In this document: one piece after another, positions 45,344-54,999 of the stretch
Position numbering within the stretch: the stretch's first letter is position 1
How the letters are laid out: each line of letters begins with the position of its first letter
Assembly (NCBI RefSeq): GCF_003991585.1
Contig: NZ_PQSP01000001.1
Span: 1-64,000, forward strand
DNA: 64,000 bases
DNA from: Saezia sanguinis
GTDB lineage: Bacteria; Pseudomonadota; Gammaproteobacteria; Burkholderiales; Burkholderiaceae_C
Direction of reading: 5' to 3'
The notes under the pieces: model-generated
The model's input: the letters and a program-made list of their open reading frames with translations, nothing else
What the model was told of the DNA's origin: nothing
Database searches by the model: none
Made by a program: the position numbers and the translations under genes

Positions 45344-46363
45344 ATGAAAATCACCATTTTTTCCCCTTCAGGTGTGATTCTGGAGGGAAAGCGTCTGCGG
45401 TTAGCAGTGAAACGACTCCAGCAGTTGGGTGTTGAGGTGTCTGTGGACAGTGCTGCCAAGTTGCGCACACAGCGTTTTGCCGGTTCAGATCAGGCGCGTT
45501 TAGAGGCGATTATGCGTGTGGCGCAGGATGACTCCGATGTGGCGCTGGCTTCGCGCGGTGGCTACGGACTGACCCGGCTGCTGGATGCGATTGACTGGAA
45601 GCGGATTGCCCAAAGTGTGGAGCAGGGCAAACACTGGGTCGGGCACAGCGATTTCACGGTTTTTCAACTGGCGTTACTGGCGCATACGGGTGCCTGTAGC
45701 TGGGCCGGCCCGATGGCGCTAGCTGATTTTGGCCAGGCCGATGGCTCTGAGCCGGATGAAATTACCAGCGCCTGTTTCATGGAGGCCATGTCCGGCGAAC
45801 TGGAAGCAGTGGGTTTTCGCACTGAAAAAGGCTTTGACGGCCTGAGCGCACACGGTGTTTTGTGGGGCGGTAATCTGTCTATGGTCTGCAGCCTGCTGGC
45901 AACCCGGCACTGGCCGCAGATTGAAGGCGGTATTTTATTCCTTGAAGATGTCAACGAACGCCCATACCGTGTTGAGCGGATGCTGCTGCAACTGCATCAG
46001 GCCGGCGTACTGAGCCGGCAGAAAGCAATTTTGTTGGGAGACTTCGGCAAATGGGAGCCTACCAGCATAGATAAAGGCTATCGTTTGACACATGCCGTTC
46101 AATACCTGCGCACCGTTTGCGACACACCTATTTTGACCGGACTGCCCTTTGGCCACATTACGACCAAGCTGACTTTACCGGTAGGCAAACCTGTTGAGCT
46201 GGCGGTTGACCGGCGCGAAGTATTTTTGCATTGGGGGCATCAGCATACCGATGCCCATGGGCACGGACAGGAACAAGCTGAACCGGTTGACCCCAGAGCA
46301 CTGGAGGATGAGGAAACCGGTGGCTGCTGTGGCGGCCATTGCGCGCACCATTTATTGAGGTAG
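45344..46363 (+). CDS. ldcA: Muramoyltetrapeptide L,D-carboxypeptidase
   Basis: The protein has 339 residues. The S66 fold shows SRGGYGLTRLLDAIDW, the nucleophile Ser102 in VGHSDFTVF, GGNLSMVCSLLAT, and LEDVNERPYRVERML with the catalytic Glu; GLPFGH holds the His. It trims the terminal D-Ala of recycled muropeptides in the cytoplasm. The last ~45 residues are an unusual extension rich in His and Cys (HWGHQHTDAHGHG, ETGGCCGGHCAHH) that could bind metal. maeB follows after 68 bases. Confidence 0.94.
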   Translation: MKITIFSPSGVILEGKRLRLAVKRLQQLGVEVSVDSAAKLRTQRFAGSDQARLEAIMRVAQDDSDVALASRGGYGLTRLLDAIDWKRIAQSVEQGKHWVGHSDFTVFQLALLAHTGACSWAGPMALADFGQADGSEPDEITSACFMEAMSGELEAVGFRTEKGFDGLSAHGVLWGGNLSMVCSLLATRHWPQIEGGILFLEDVNERPYRVERMLLQLHQAGVLSRQKAILLGDFGKWEPTSIDKGYRLTHAVQYLRTVCDTPILTGLPFGHITTKLTLPVGKPVELAVDRREVFLHWGHQHTDAHGHGQEQAEPVDPRALEDEETGGCCGGHCAHHLLR

Positions 46364-46431
46364 GCTTGTATGCCCTTGGGGCAGGCCTGTCTGAGAAAAG
46401 AATTTTTTAACTTGAGTGAGATGTAACTTAA

Positions 46432-48732
46432 ATGAGTAAATCCAAACCATTGACTGAAGCCGAAAGTGCCTTGCGCACAGCCGCCCTTGAGTACCATAGC
46501 TTGCCCACCAAGGGCAAGATCAGTATCAAGCCGACCAAGCCGCTGTCCAACCAGCGCGACTTGTCTTTGGCGTATTCTCCCGGCGTGGCGTATGCCTGCC
46601 TGGATATTTATGAGGACCCGTCCAAAGCGGCTGATTACACGTCGCGCGCTAACCTGGTTGGGGTGATCACCAACGGTACCGCTGTGCTGGGGCTGGGCAA
46701 TATCGGCCCGCTGGCCGGCAAGCCGGTTATGGAGGGCAAGGCCTGTCTGTTCAAGAAATTTGCCGGGGTCGATGTTTTTGACATTGAGCTCAATGAGAAT
46801 GACCCGGATAAGCTGGTTGAAATCATTGCCGCGCTGGAGCCCACGCTGGGCGGGATCAATCTGGAAGACATCAAGGCCCCGGAATGTTTTTATGTGGAGC
46901 AAAAGCTTTCAGAGCGGCTCAATATTCCTGTATTCCATGACGACCAGCACGGTACAGCGATTATTTCCTCCGCCGCGTTGATCAACGGGCTGGAACTGGT
47001 GGGCAAAAAAATCGACCAGATCAAACTGGCGGTGTCCGGTGCCGGTGCGGCTGCCATTGCCTGTCTGACACTGATGATGTCTTTGGGCGTCAAGCGGGAA
47101 AACATCACCGTATGTGATTCCAAGGGTGTGATTTACGAAGGCCGCCCGGGTAATCTGGACAAGTCCAAACAGGTGTTTGCGCAAAAGACCGAAGCGCGTA
47201 CGCTGGCCGACGCGGTGAACGGGGCCGATGTGTTCCTGGGCTGTTCCGCAGCAGATGTGCTGACGGGCGAAATGGTCAAAACCATGGCAGACCACCCGAT
47301 CATTCTGGCTTTGGCCAACCCGAACCCCGAGATTCGTCCGGAAATTGCCAAAGAGGCTCGGCCCGACTGCATCATTGCCACCGGCCGTTCTGACTTTCCC
47401 AATCAGGTGAACAACGTCCTGTGCTTCCCGTATATTTTCCGCGGTGCACTGGATGCCGGCGCAACCCGGATTACCGAAGAGATGAAAATCGCAACCGTGC
47501 GGGAAATTGCCGCACTGGCCAAAGAGGATGTCAGCGATGAAGTCGCCAGCGCCTACTCGGGCCGCGAACTGTCGTTCGGGCCAGAATACATCATTCCGAC
47601 GCCTTTTGATATGCGGCTGATTCTGCGCATAGCACCGGCTGTTGCCAAAGCCGCTGAGGAGTCAGGCGTTGCGACGCGGCCGATCCAGGATCTGGATGCA
47701 TACCGCCACTCGCTGGAGCGTTTTGTGCTGCGTACCAGCATGTTCATGCGCCCGGTGTTTCAGGCGGCAAAGAGTGATCCCAAGCGTATTGTGTACGCGG
47801 AAGGGGAAGACGAGCGTGTGCTGCGTGCGGTGCAGGCCTGTGTCGATGAGAAAATGGTCAAGCCCATTGTCATCGGGCGGCCTTCGGTGATTGAAATGCG
47901 CATCCAGCGTGCGGGGCTGCATATCCAGCCCGGGCGTGATCTGGAGATTGTGGACCCGGAATACGACAGCCGCTACCGCCAGTACTGGGAGGCGTATCAC
48001 AAGATCATGGCACGTAACGGCGTAACGCCCGATATGGCCAAAGCGACCATGCGCCGCTCAAACACCACCATTGCGGCGATGATGGTGCGCCAGGGTGAGG
48101 CAGACGGTATGCTGTGCGGTCTGGTGGGGCGTTTTGAAAGCCACCTGGAACATGTGCAGGAGATTTTCGGGCGTAAAAACCATGACGCACCGCTGGCAAC
48201 CATGCATGCCATCATGCTGGAAGGCAATACGCTGTTTGTAGCGGATACCTCCGTGAATCTGGACCCGACCGCCGAAGAACTGGCCGCGATTGCCGAGGTG
48301 GCTGCCGAAGAAATCAAGCGCTTTGGATTGCCGCCGCAGGTTGCATTCCTGTCGCACTCGATGTTTGGCGGACGCAAGAACCCGGCTGCCCGCAAAATGC
48401 GTGCGGCACGCGATCTGTTCCTGCTGCGCTGCCCCGATATTCCCGCCGATGGCGAAATGCATGGCGATGCGGCATTGAGCCAGACCATCCGCTCACACTT
48501 CATGCCGGATTCCACCTTGAAGGGTGCGGCCAATCTGCTGATTGCACCGAACCTGGATGCGGCCAGCATTTTGTTTAATGTGCTGAAGATTACCGGTGGT
48601 CAGGGTGTGACTGTGGGGCCGATGTTGCTGGGCTGCGGTGCGCCGGCGCATATCCTGTCGCCAGGCTCTACTGCACGCCGTATCATCAACATGACGTCGC
48701 TGGTGGTGGCGCAGGCCAAAGGCGTATCCTGA
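46432..48732 (+). CDS. maeB: NADP-dependent malic enzyme with C-terminal phosphotransacetylase-like domain
   Basis: The protein has 766 residues, the normal MaeB length. The malic domain has [52 protein letters not shown] and [17 protein letters not shown]; the NAD(P) domain has [12 protein letters not shown] and [26 protein letters not shown]. From about residue 430 a PTA-like domain follows ([49 protein letters not shown]). That domain regulates the enzyme by acetyl-CoA in E. coli. It decarboxylates malate to pyruvate and yields NADPH. Confidence 0.97.
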   Translation: MSKSKPLTEAESALRTAALEYHSLPTKGKISIKPTKPLSNQRDLSLAYSPGVAYACLDIYEDPSKAADYTSRANLVGVITNGTAVLGLGNIGPLAGKPVMEGKACLFKKFAGVDVFDIELNENDPDKLVEIIAALEPTLGGINLEDIKAPECFYVEQKLSERLNIPVFHDDQHGTAIISSAALINGLELVGKKIDQIKLAVSGAGAAAIACLTLMMSLGVKRENITVCDSKGVIYEGRPGNLDKSKQVFAQKTEARTLADAVNGADVFLGCSAADVLTGEMVKTMADHPIILALANPNPEIRPEIAKEARPDCIIATGRSDFPNQVNNVLCFPYIFRGALDAGATRITEEMKIATVREIAALAKEDVSDEVASAYSGRELSFGPEYIIPTPFDMRLILRIAPAVAKAAEESGVATRPIQDLDAYRHSLERFVLRTSMFMRPVFQAAKSDPKRIVYAEGEDERVLRAVQACVDEKMVKPIVIGRPSVIEMRIQRAGLHIQPGRDLEIVDPEYDSRYRQYWEAYHKIMARNGVTPDMAKATMRRSNTTIAAMMVRQGEADGMLCGLVGRFESHLEHVQEIFGRKNHDAPLATMHAIMLEGNTLFVADTSVNLDPTAEELAAIAEVAAEEIKRFGLPPQVAFLSHSMFGGRKNPAARKMRAARDLFLLRCPDIPADGEMHGDAALSQTIRSHFMPDSTLKGAANLLIAPNLDAASILFNVLKITGGQGVTVGPMLLGCGAPAHILSPGSTARRIINMTSLVVAQAKGVS

Positions 48733-48759
48733 TTGGCTGTTGATGTAACGGACTGATAG

Positions 48760-48790
48760 AAAAATTCCCTGCCTTGGCAGGGAATTTTTT
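48760..48790. terminator. Bidirectional terminator after maeB
   Basis: AAAATTCCCTGCC and GGCAGGGAATTTT pair with a 2-4 base loop, followed by TT on plus and A-run on the other side. It lies between convergent maeB and the monooxygenase gene. Confidence 0.92.
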
Positions 48791-48794
48791 ATGC

Positions 48795-49088
48795 TCAGAT
48801 GATTTTTTGCATCAGCTCAATCGACAGCGCATCGACCTTGTCTTTGATAAAGGCCTCAAACGCTTTGAAGTGCGGGGTCTGGCCATGTGTATCGACAGCT
48901 TTTTGTGATTCCCAGATTTCAATGAATGTCAGCTTATTGGCATCAGTGGTGCTCTGGTGCAGGTTGTACTGAATGTTGCCGGTTTCCTCGCGGCTTTTTT
49001 CAATCAGCCCTTTGAGGAATTGCAGCACTTCCTGCTTGCATTCGGGTTTGACAGACAGAGCGGCAACAATGATGATTTGATTGGTCAT
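48795..49088 (-). CDS. Antibiotic biosynthesis monooxygenase (ABM/YgiN)-domain protein
   Basis: The protein has 97 residues from the ATG at 49088, with AAGGAACCC upstream. The ABM fold (PF03992) shows IIVAALSVKPECKQEVLQFL, SREETGNIQYNLHQS, LTFIEIWESQKAVDTH and PHFKAFEAFI. Members such as YgiN act on quinones or other small ring compounds or have unknown roles. Cytoplasmic dimer expected. Confidence 0.88.
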   Translation of the reverse strand: MTNQIIIVAALSVKPECKQEVLQFLKGLIEKSREETGNIQYNLHQSTTDANKLTFIEIWESQKAVDTHGQTPHFKAFEAFIKDKVDALSIELMQKII

Positions 49089-49256
49089 GAAGGGTTCCTT
49101 TTTTTGCCGGTATAAAGATATGGTGAGATATGGCGCTGGCCTGTCCACGCTTGGTGCAGGAAAGGCCAACGCCGCATATCCTGATGGATGTTCAACTGTC
49201 TATGATAAACCAACATAAAAGACACATCCAGTCGTTTCCGCTTATGAAACTGTTTT

Positions 49257-50564
49257 TTAAGGATACAGGCCGCGCATAGAGCGGGCTTCCAGAATGCGGT
49301 TGCACGCCACAATGTAGGCTGCGGTGCGCAGGGAGACATGGCGGTCTACCGACATTTGCCATACGGCGGCAAAGGCATCGCGCATGATACGGGACAGCCG
49401 TTCATTGATTTCATCTTCGGTCCAGAAAAAGCTGGAAAAGTCCTGCACCCATTCAAAATAGCTGACGGTAACCCCGCCGGCATTGGCGACCACGTCAGGA
49501 ACAACGGTAACACCCTTGTCGCGCAGAATATCGTCGGCTGCCGGGTTGGTCGGGCCGTTGGCACCTTCAACAATCAGCTTGGCACGGATTTTGGCTGCGT
49601 TGGCAGATGTGATCTGGTTTTCCAGCGCGGCCGGTACCAGAATATCCATATCGGCCTGCCAGAACTCTTCGGGTTTCATGGTTTCTGCATTTTTAAATCC
49701 GCCAACGCCGCCGGTTTTTTCAACATGCAGGCGCAGCTTTTCAACGTCCAGACCGGATGCGTTGTAAATGGTGCCGGTGGCGTCCTGCACTGCAACAATG
49801 CGCGCACCGGCCTTGCTGAAAAGCTGTGCTGCCACGCTGCCCACGTTACCGAAGCCCTGCACGGCAATCCGGCTGTTTTCAAGCGACATACCTAAACGGC
49901 GAATGGCTTCAACCGCCACTACAAACACGCCGCGCCCGGTGGCTTCTACGCGCCCCAGTGAGCCGCCCAGAACAATCGGTTTGCCGGTGACAACGCCTGT
50001 TGTGGTGGAGCCGGTGTTGACAGAGTAGGTGTCCATCATCCAGGCCATGATGCGGGCGTCGGTGTTGACGTCCGGCGCGGGAATGTCTTTGTTGGGGCCG
50101 ATCAGAATGCCGATTTCGCTGGTATAGCGTCGGGTCAGGCGTTGCAGTTCTCCGGCAGAGAGTTTCTTCGGGTCAATGCGTACACCGCCTTTGGCGCCGC
50201 CAAAAGGAACATTGACCGCAGCATTTTTAATGGTCATCCATGCCGCCAGGGCCATGACCTCGGAGAGCGTGACATCCTGGTGGAAGCGCACGCCGCCTTT
50301 GCCCGGCCCACGGCTGGTATTGTGCTGAACACGGTACCCTTCAAAGTGGGCAATGGTGCCGTTGTCCAGCTCAATGGGCACATCGACAATCAGTGCGCGC
50401 TTGGGGCGTTTCAGCGCCTCTATCCAGAAAGCAAGCTCTCCCATGTAGGGCGTTACCCGGTCAATCTGCTCCAGGTAGATCTGCCAGGGCCCCAGATTGT
50501 CCGCCGGCAGGTAAGAAGGGACGTCAGTGCGTTTGGTATTGGTTTTATCGTTGCTTTTAGTCAT
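49257..50564 (-). CDS. gdhA: Glutamate dehydrogenase
   Basis: The protein has 435 residues from the ATG at 50564. Substrate site: [23 protein letters not shown] with the binding Lys, and [19 protein letters not shown] with the catalytic Lys. [20 protein letters not shown] and [13 protein letters not shown] follow; the NAD domain starts [15 protein letters not shown]. The length and GxGxxG pattern fit the NAD-type Glu/Leu/Phe/Val family of Gram-positive and beta bacteria, so catabolic or NAD use is likely. Single gene. Confidence 0.93.
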   Translation of the reverse strand: MTKSNDKTNTKRTDVPSYLPADNLGPWQIYLEQIDRVTPYMGELAFWIEALKRPKRALIVDVPIELDNGTIAHFEGYRVQHNTSRGPGKGGVRFHQDVTLSEVMALAAWMTIKNAAVNVPFGGAKGGVRIDPKKLSAGELQRLTRRYTSEIGILIGPNKDIPAPDVNTDARIMAWMMDTYSVNTGSTTTGVVTGKPIVLGGSLGRVEATGRGVFVVAVEAIRRLGMSLENSRIAVQGFGNVGSVAAQLFSKAGARIVAVQDATGTIYNASGLDVEKLRLHVEKTGGVGGFKNAETMKPEEFWQADMDILVPAALENQITSANAAKIRAKLIVEGANGPTNPAADDILRDKGVTVVPDVVANAGGVTVSYFEWVQDFSSFFWTEDEINERLSRIMRDAFAAVWQMSVDRHVSLRTAAYIVACNRILEARSMRGLYP

Positions 50565-50928
50565 GATAATGATGGTGTGAGTTGATGATCGATGACAGTC
50601 TTTTGAATTGTCAGCTTCGGCAATGAAAAATCGACAGAAACCGTTGTCATTCAAACGTGCTCAGACGGTTTCATGAACCGCGCGATCCAGGTGCGTATTG
50701 CCCGCCGCACATGGTGAAGTAAAACACTTTAGCCGCTGTGAAAAAAGCCTGTTTCAAGCAGTGGCTATCTTGGCAATGAATGTGGAAGCATTATTTCCAT
50801 TTAGAGAAATAATGTGTCATGGAGTTCATGTTGAATGGGGAGGTTTGAACGCGCGGTGCATGGAGAGCATGGAAAAGGCCTGCATGCAGCAGGCCTGGGT
50901 ATCGCGCTTTTGTTTGGCGGGTGTTTTA
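50565..50928. other. Gap upstream of gdhA
   Basis: This holds the gdhA promoter region and, at its right end, a terminator. A plus-strand open frame at 50698-50940 looks random and has no ribosome-binding site. Confidence 0.45.
50873..50895 (-). terminator. Terminator of the HAD hydrolase gene
   Basis: GGCCTGC (50877-50883) and GCAGGCC (50889-50895) pair around ATGCA; the minus strand then reads TTTTCC. It lies about 34 bases after the HAD stop. Confidence 0.8.
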
Positions 50929-51636
50929 TTAGCAGCCTAGTGCATCGCACAATTGCAGCAGGTCTGTGACGGTATACTGCGGCTGAACGTTCTGGCTGCC
51001 GGTGTTTTTTTGTGCTGTGTTGCGTACCACCCATGCGGTCTGCATGCCGGCCTGAAGGGCGCCGCTCACATCAAGCTGAAGGTCATCTCCCACATGCAGA
51101 ATATCAGCAGCATTTTGTCTGCTGACCCTGGCGGCCTCGTGAAAAATGCGTTTGTCCGGCTTGCTCACGCCGAAGTTCTGCGCACTGACAGCAGCCTGAA
51201 AATAATGCTTCAGCCCCATGCGTTGCAGGTCGGAATTGCCATTGGAAAGGGCAATCAGCGGGTAACGGGCGCTTAAACGTTCCAGTGCCGGTAGTGCATC
51301 GTCAAACAGGTCAACCTGTTGCCGCGCTTCAAAAAAAACGGAAAATCCTTCTTCCGTCAGCGATTCATCATCACCTGCCTGGCGCAGTGCCAGGCGGATG
51401 GCCTCGCGCCGGTAGGCGCTCAAATCATGTTTCCATTGCGGATGCGCTGTTTCCACCTGCTGGCGCAGGGTGCGCAGTCCTTCCAGCGAAGTGGTGGCAG
51501 CGGTAGCCGGAGCGCGCTGGCTCATCCAGTTGTATAAATGCTGCTCTGCACGCTGAATGGTCGGCCAGATGGGCCATAGCGTATCGTCCAGATCAAGGGT
51601 AATGGCTTTAACAGTAGTAGGTGTCATCTTGCCCAT
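50929..51636 (-). CDS. HAD-IA family hydrolase
   Basis: The protein has about 235 residues. Start is uncertain between ATG 51636 and 51627. Motif I is LDLDDTLWPIWP (catalytic Asp), motif II is LIALSNGN, motif III is the Lys in GVSKPDKRIFHEAA, and motif IV is HVGDDLQLDVSGALQAGM. The cap domain is helical. This resembles YjjG/YfnB-like phosphatases; the substrate is unknown. It is divergent from hemH across 70 bases. Confidence 0.88.
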   Translation of the reverse strand: MGKMTPTTVKAITLDLDDTLWPIWPTIQRAEQHLYNWMSQRAPATAATTSLEGLRTLRQQVETAHPQWKHDLSAYRREAIRLALRQAGDDESLTEEGFSVFFEARQQVDLFDDALPALERLSARYPLIALSNGNSDLQRMGLKHYFQAAVSAQNFGVSKPDKRIFHEAARVSRQNAADILHVGDDLQLDVSGALQAGMQTAWVVRNTAQKNTGSQNVQPQYTVTDLLQLCDALGC

Positions 51637-51706
51637 GAGGATAATGCTTTTTATTTTACAATTGGCGCTGTGCCTGTAAAACCCTTGTATTGAACTTGGC
51701 CCTGTC

Positions 51707-52768
51707 ATGAGTAATCCTTTCAAAAATTCTAAAAATGGTATGCACTCTGCGCAACCCGGTATCGGGGTTTTGCTGGTCAATCTGGGAACGCCCGACGAGC
51801 CGACGGCTGGCGCAGTGCGCCGTTATCTGGCTGAATTCCTGAGCGACAAACGCGTGGTTGAATTACCGGGCTGGCTGTGGAAGCCTGTGTTGCATGGCAT
51901 TGTGCTGCGTACACGCCCGGCGCAATCGGCCGCCAAATATGCATCCATCTGGATGGAGCAGGGCTCTCCCTTGCTGGTACATGTGGCAGCACAAACGGCT
52001 GCGGTGCAACAGCAGTTGCAGGCGCAAGAACCAGAACGCTTTGTGGTTCGTTATGCCATGCGTTATGGCAATCCGGCAATTGGCAACGCGCTGAATGATT
52101 TTGTCCGTGAGGGCATTTCACGTATTCTGGTATTGCCGCTGTATCCGCAGTATTCGGGAACCAGTACCGCCAGTGTGCTGGATGCTGTGTATGGCTGGGG
52201 TTTACAGCAGCGCCACATTCCTGAAATGCGTTTTGTGAACGATTACCACGATGATGCCGGTTATATTCAGGCGCTTAAACACCAGATTGAAACGCACTGG
52301 CAGCAGCATGGGCGCAGCCAGCATTTGCTGATGAGTTTTCATGGTGTACCGCAAAAAGTGATTGATGCCGGTGATCCTTACCAGCAGCAGTGTCTGGCGA
52401 CAGCCGCACAACTGACCGCAGCGCTGGGGTTGACGCCTGAGCAGTACAGCGTTTCATTTCAAAGCCGGTTTGGCAAAGCGCAATGGATAGAGCCTGCCAC
52501 AGAGCCCACTTTATGTAAACTGGCACGGCAGGGCGTGCAGTCGGTTGACGTGGCTTGCCCTGGCTTTACTGCCGATTGTCTTGAAACGCTGGAAGAGATC
52601 AATATGGAGTGCCGGCAGGTATTTCTTGACAACGGCGGCATTTCGTTTCAATATATTCCCTGTCTGAATGCACAACCAACTTGGGTGAATGCACTGGTTG
52701 ATCTGGTGCGGTCACATACCCAGGGGTGGGGACAGCGCGAAACACAAACTCAGAGTTCACCAAGCTAA
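51707..52768 (+). CDS. hemH: Ferrochelatase
   Basis: The protein has 353 residues. GVLLVNLGTPDEPTAGAVRRYLAEFLSDKRVVELP is the family start; MRYGNPAI, LPLYPQYSGTSTASVLD and SFHGVPQKVIDAGDPYQQQC follow with the catalytic His. SFQSRFGKAQWIEPAT and DVACPGFTADCLETLEEINME hold the acidic partner. It inserts Fe2+ into protoporphyrin IX. hslR follows after nine bases. Confidence 0.97.
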   Translation: MSNPFKNSKNGMHSAQPGIGVLLVNLGTPDEPTAGAVRRYLAEFLSDKRVVELPGWLWKPVLHGIVLRTRPAQSAAKYASIWMEQGSPLLVHVAAQTAAVQQQLQAQEPERFVVRYAMRYGNPAIGNALNDFVREGISRILVLPLYPQYSGTSTASVLDAVYGWGLQQRHIPEMRFVNDYHDDAGYIQALKHQIETHWQQHGRSQHLLMSFHGVPQKVIDAGDPYQQQCLATAAQLTAALGLTPEQYSVSFQSRFGKAQWIEPATEPTLCKLARQGVQSVDVACPGFTADCLETLEEINMECRQVFLDNGGISFQYIPCLNAQPTWVNALVDLVRSHTQGWGQRETQTQSSPS

Positions 52769-52777
52769 GGAGTATAT

Positions 52778-53200
52778 TTGAGTCAGAACCCTGAAAAAAT
52801 CCGTCTGGATAAATGGTTGTGGGCGGCCCGCTTTTATAAAACACGCTCACTGGCGGCCGAAGAAATCGGGCGCAACCGGGTTCAGGTGAATGAGCAGGCG
52901 GCCAAACCTGCGCGTGAAGTCAAGGTTGGAGACAAAATCCAACTGCGCCAGGGGGCGGGGCTGAACCTGACCCAGACAACGGTCATCGTCAAAATACTGA
53001 GTCCGGTGCGCGGACCTGCGCCCGTGGCCCGTACTTTGTACGAGGAAACGCCCGAAAGCATCCAAGCGCGTGAAGCGCACCGAGAAAAACGGCGTATCAT
53101 GAATGAGCCGGCAACCAGCATTGAAGATGGCCGCCCGACAAAGCGTGACCGGCGAAAACTGTCACAGTGGGAGCGCTGGAGCGCGTCGCTGGACGATTAA
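52778..53200 (+). CDS. hslR: Heat-shock protein Hsp15 (ribosome-recycling S4-domain protein)
   Basis: The protein has 140 residues with a TTG start behind AAGGAG. The S4 RNA-binding domain is RLDKWLWAARFYKTRSLAAEEIGRNRVQVNEQAAKPAREVKVGDKIQLR. A basic C-terminus (KRDRRKLSQWERW) completes the HslR pattern. Hsp15 binds stalled 50S subunits carrying nascent chains. Co-transcribed with hemH. Confidence 0.94.
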   Translation: MSQNPEKIRLDKWLWAARFYKTRSLAAEEIGRNRVQVNEQAAKPAREVKVGDKIQLRQGAGLNLTQTTVIVKILSPVRGPAPVARTLYEETPESIQAREAHREKRRIMNEPATSIEDGRPTKRDRRKLSQWERWSASLDD

Positions 53201-53219
53201 GGCATGGGTGTAGAAAAAA

Positions 53220-53244
53220 CATGAGGCCTGTGAAAGGCCTCATG
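53220..53244. terminator. Stem-loop terminator between convergent genes
   Basis: CATGAGGCCT and AGGCCTCATG form a perfect 10-bp stem with loop GTGAA, between hslR and the endopeptidase gene. No long T-run. Confidence 0.75.
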
Positions 53245-53271
53245 CCATGTACCTCTGCCAATGTATCTGTG

Positions 53272-54546
53272 TTACAGGTTTGAATTGTTGCGGCGCGATG
53301 CAACCGTGCTCTGGCGTGCCTGTGCGGTAACCCAGTTACGCATTTTTTCGGCATCGTTGATGCGCCCGGTGCTGCCGCTGGAATCCAAAAATACCATGAT
53401 CAGGCGACGATTGGAGATAGTGGCCTGCATGACCAGGCAATGGCCAGCCTCTCTGATATAGCCGGTTTTCTGCACACCGATCTGCCAGTTGGCATTGTGT
53501 GTGAGCCGGTTGGAGTTGATGTAATTGACCTGGCGCTTGCCAATGGAGATCTGATAGCCTGAAGACGTGCTCAACTGGCGGATCATATCGTAATCGTATG
53601 CCGCCTTGACCAGCCATACCAGATCGCGTGCGCTTGAGCGGTTCTGGCTGCTGAGCCCGGTCGGTTCAATGTAACGAGTTTGTGACATGCCCAAGGCTTG
53701 GGCCTTGTTGTTCATGGCCCTGACAAATGCTGTGGTTCCACCGGGGTAGCGGCGTGCCAGGGCATGTGCGGCGCGGTTTTCTGAGGACATCAGGGCCAGA
53801 TGCAGCAACTCACGCCGCGTCAGCCGGGCACCTACCGACAAACGGGAAGACGAATTCTTGAGCGTATCCACATCGGCTTGTGTGATCGTGATCATTTCGC
53901 CCATAGGCTGCTTGGCGTCCAGCACGACCATGGCCGTCATCAGTTTGGTGATGGAGGCAATCGGCACCACATTCTGTGGGTTCTTGCTGTACAAAACCTC
54001 GCGTGTATCCTGATCCACGATCAGTGCAATGCTGGCCTCTACGTCGAATGGCAGTCCGCTGGAACGTATGCTGTGCGCATCCAGTGCGGCTACAGGTGTT
54101 TTGGCTGGCGAAGACAAATACGTACCCAGTGCCGCAGCGCTGTTTCGCTGTGTCTGGGTTGATGTGGCAATGGCAGGCACTGTGCTGACCGCTACTTTAG
54201 AAGGCGTGGTCTGTAAACTCTGCACCAGGGCGCCTAACTGATCATGGTTGCTGGTCGGCGCAGACGAAGTGGGCGTCAGAGAAAGGCTGGCTTCCAGCAC
54301 AGGCACATTGGCTCTGGCATCTGATGCGCTGGCGGCAGGTGTCTGTACAGCGACTTTGGAAGGTGTTGACGAACTGTTGTTATTTGGTCGGGCGGCAGCG
54401 GTTTGTGTGCTTGCAGGTGCTGAAACCGCTACTTTCGATGGCGTTGAATGTCTGGTCTGTGCGTATGCCGGTACTGCAAATATACTGCTGCTTAAAAATG
54501 CAGCAAAAACCCATGCCTGGGCAAATGCTTTTGGCCTGCTTTTCAT
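53272..54546 (-). CDS. D-alanyl-D-alanine endopeptidase (PBP7-like, S11)
   Basis: The protein has 424 residues from the ATG at 54546 (GGGAGAA upstream). Signal peptide 1-29 (ending VPAYA). Catalytic motifs: S198-I-T-K201, S255-E-N257, and KTGY near 363. These fit PBP7/PbpG, which cuts D-Ala-mDAP cross-links. Unusual is the ~135-residue Ser/Thr/Pro/Ala linker (31-165) with TPSKVAV three times, at 35-41, 61-67 and 114-120. Typical PbpG is about 310 residues, so the linker is the extra part. Confidence 0.92.
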   Translation of the reverse strand: MKSRPKAFAQAWVFAAFLSSSIFAVPAYAQTRHSTPSKVAVSAPASTQTAAARPNNNSSSTPSKVAVQTPAASASDARANVPVLEASLSLTPTSSAPTSNHDQLGALVQSLQTTPSKVAVSTVPAIATSTQTQRNSAAALGTYLSSPAKTPVAALDAHSIRSSGLPFDVEASIALIVDQDTREVLYSKNPQNVVPIASITKLMTAMVVLDAKQPMGEMITITQADVDTLKNSSSRLSVGARLTRRELLHLALMSSENRAAHALARRYPGGTTAFVRAMNNKAQALGMSQTRYIEPTGLSSQNRSSARDLVWLVKAAYDYDMIRQLSTSSGYQISIGKRQVNYINSNRLTHNANWQIGVQKTGYIREAGHCLVMQATISNRRLIMVFLDSSGSTGRINDAEKMRNWVTAQARQSTVASRRNNSNL

Positions 54547-54999
54547 GACGTTCTCCCACACTCGCGAACCTATGCTGCCAGTATATGAAAAAATAAAAAA
54601 CCATGCAATATCAAATTATTAGGCACTTTATCTAAAGTGTTATATGGCTAATGCCGCGCAACCACTTCAAAATAGGCTTTATTTCATCTGTATTTAACAA
54701 ATATCACGCCTGCGTGTGCAGGCAGTTGTGACGCTCTCATTTATAAAAAAAGCAGGCCATATCATGCCAATGGAGCAGGGTTTTGTGTTAACTAATTGGC
54801 ATAATATTTCACAAAATATTGTTTAAAAACAAATGTTAACGTATGCAAAAATTATAATTGGTAGCTTTGGCGACTATTGCCTGGATACTTGTGCCTATAC
54901 GCCATGTTGCCATTAAAGCATTGCAGATATCAGCTTTGAATTAAGCTTTTAGACATGCATTAAAAACTGAAATAAATTCAACTGAGCGGGTACAACTAA
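54547..54999. other. AT-rich gap upstream of the third autotransporter
   Basis: About 450 AT-rich bases. GCCTGC-GTGT-GCAGGC (54708-54723) is a small hairpin, and AATATTT-CACA-AAATATT (about 54806-54823) is an inverted repeat between two GTTAAC sites. The autotransporter promoter should be here; I cannot place it. Confidence 0.4.

Noticed and set aside
50698..50940. 80-codon plus-strand open frame between gdhA and the HAD gene
   Set aside because: No ribosome-binding site; it runs through the HAD terminator hairpin and into the HAD gene end.
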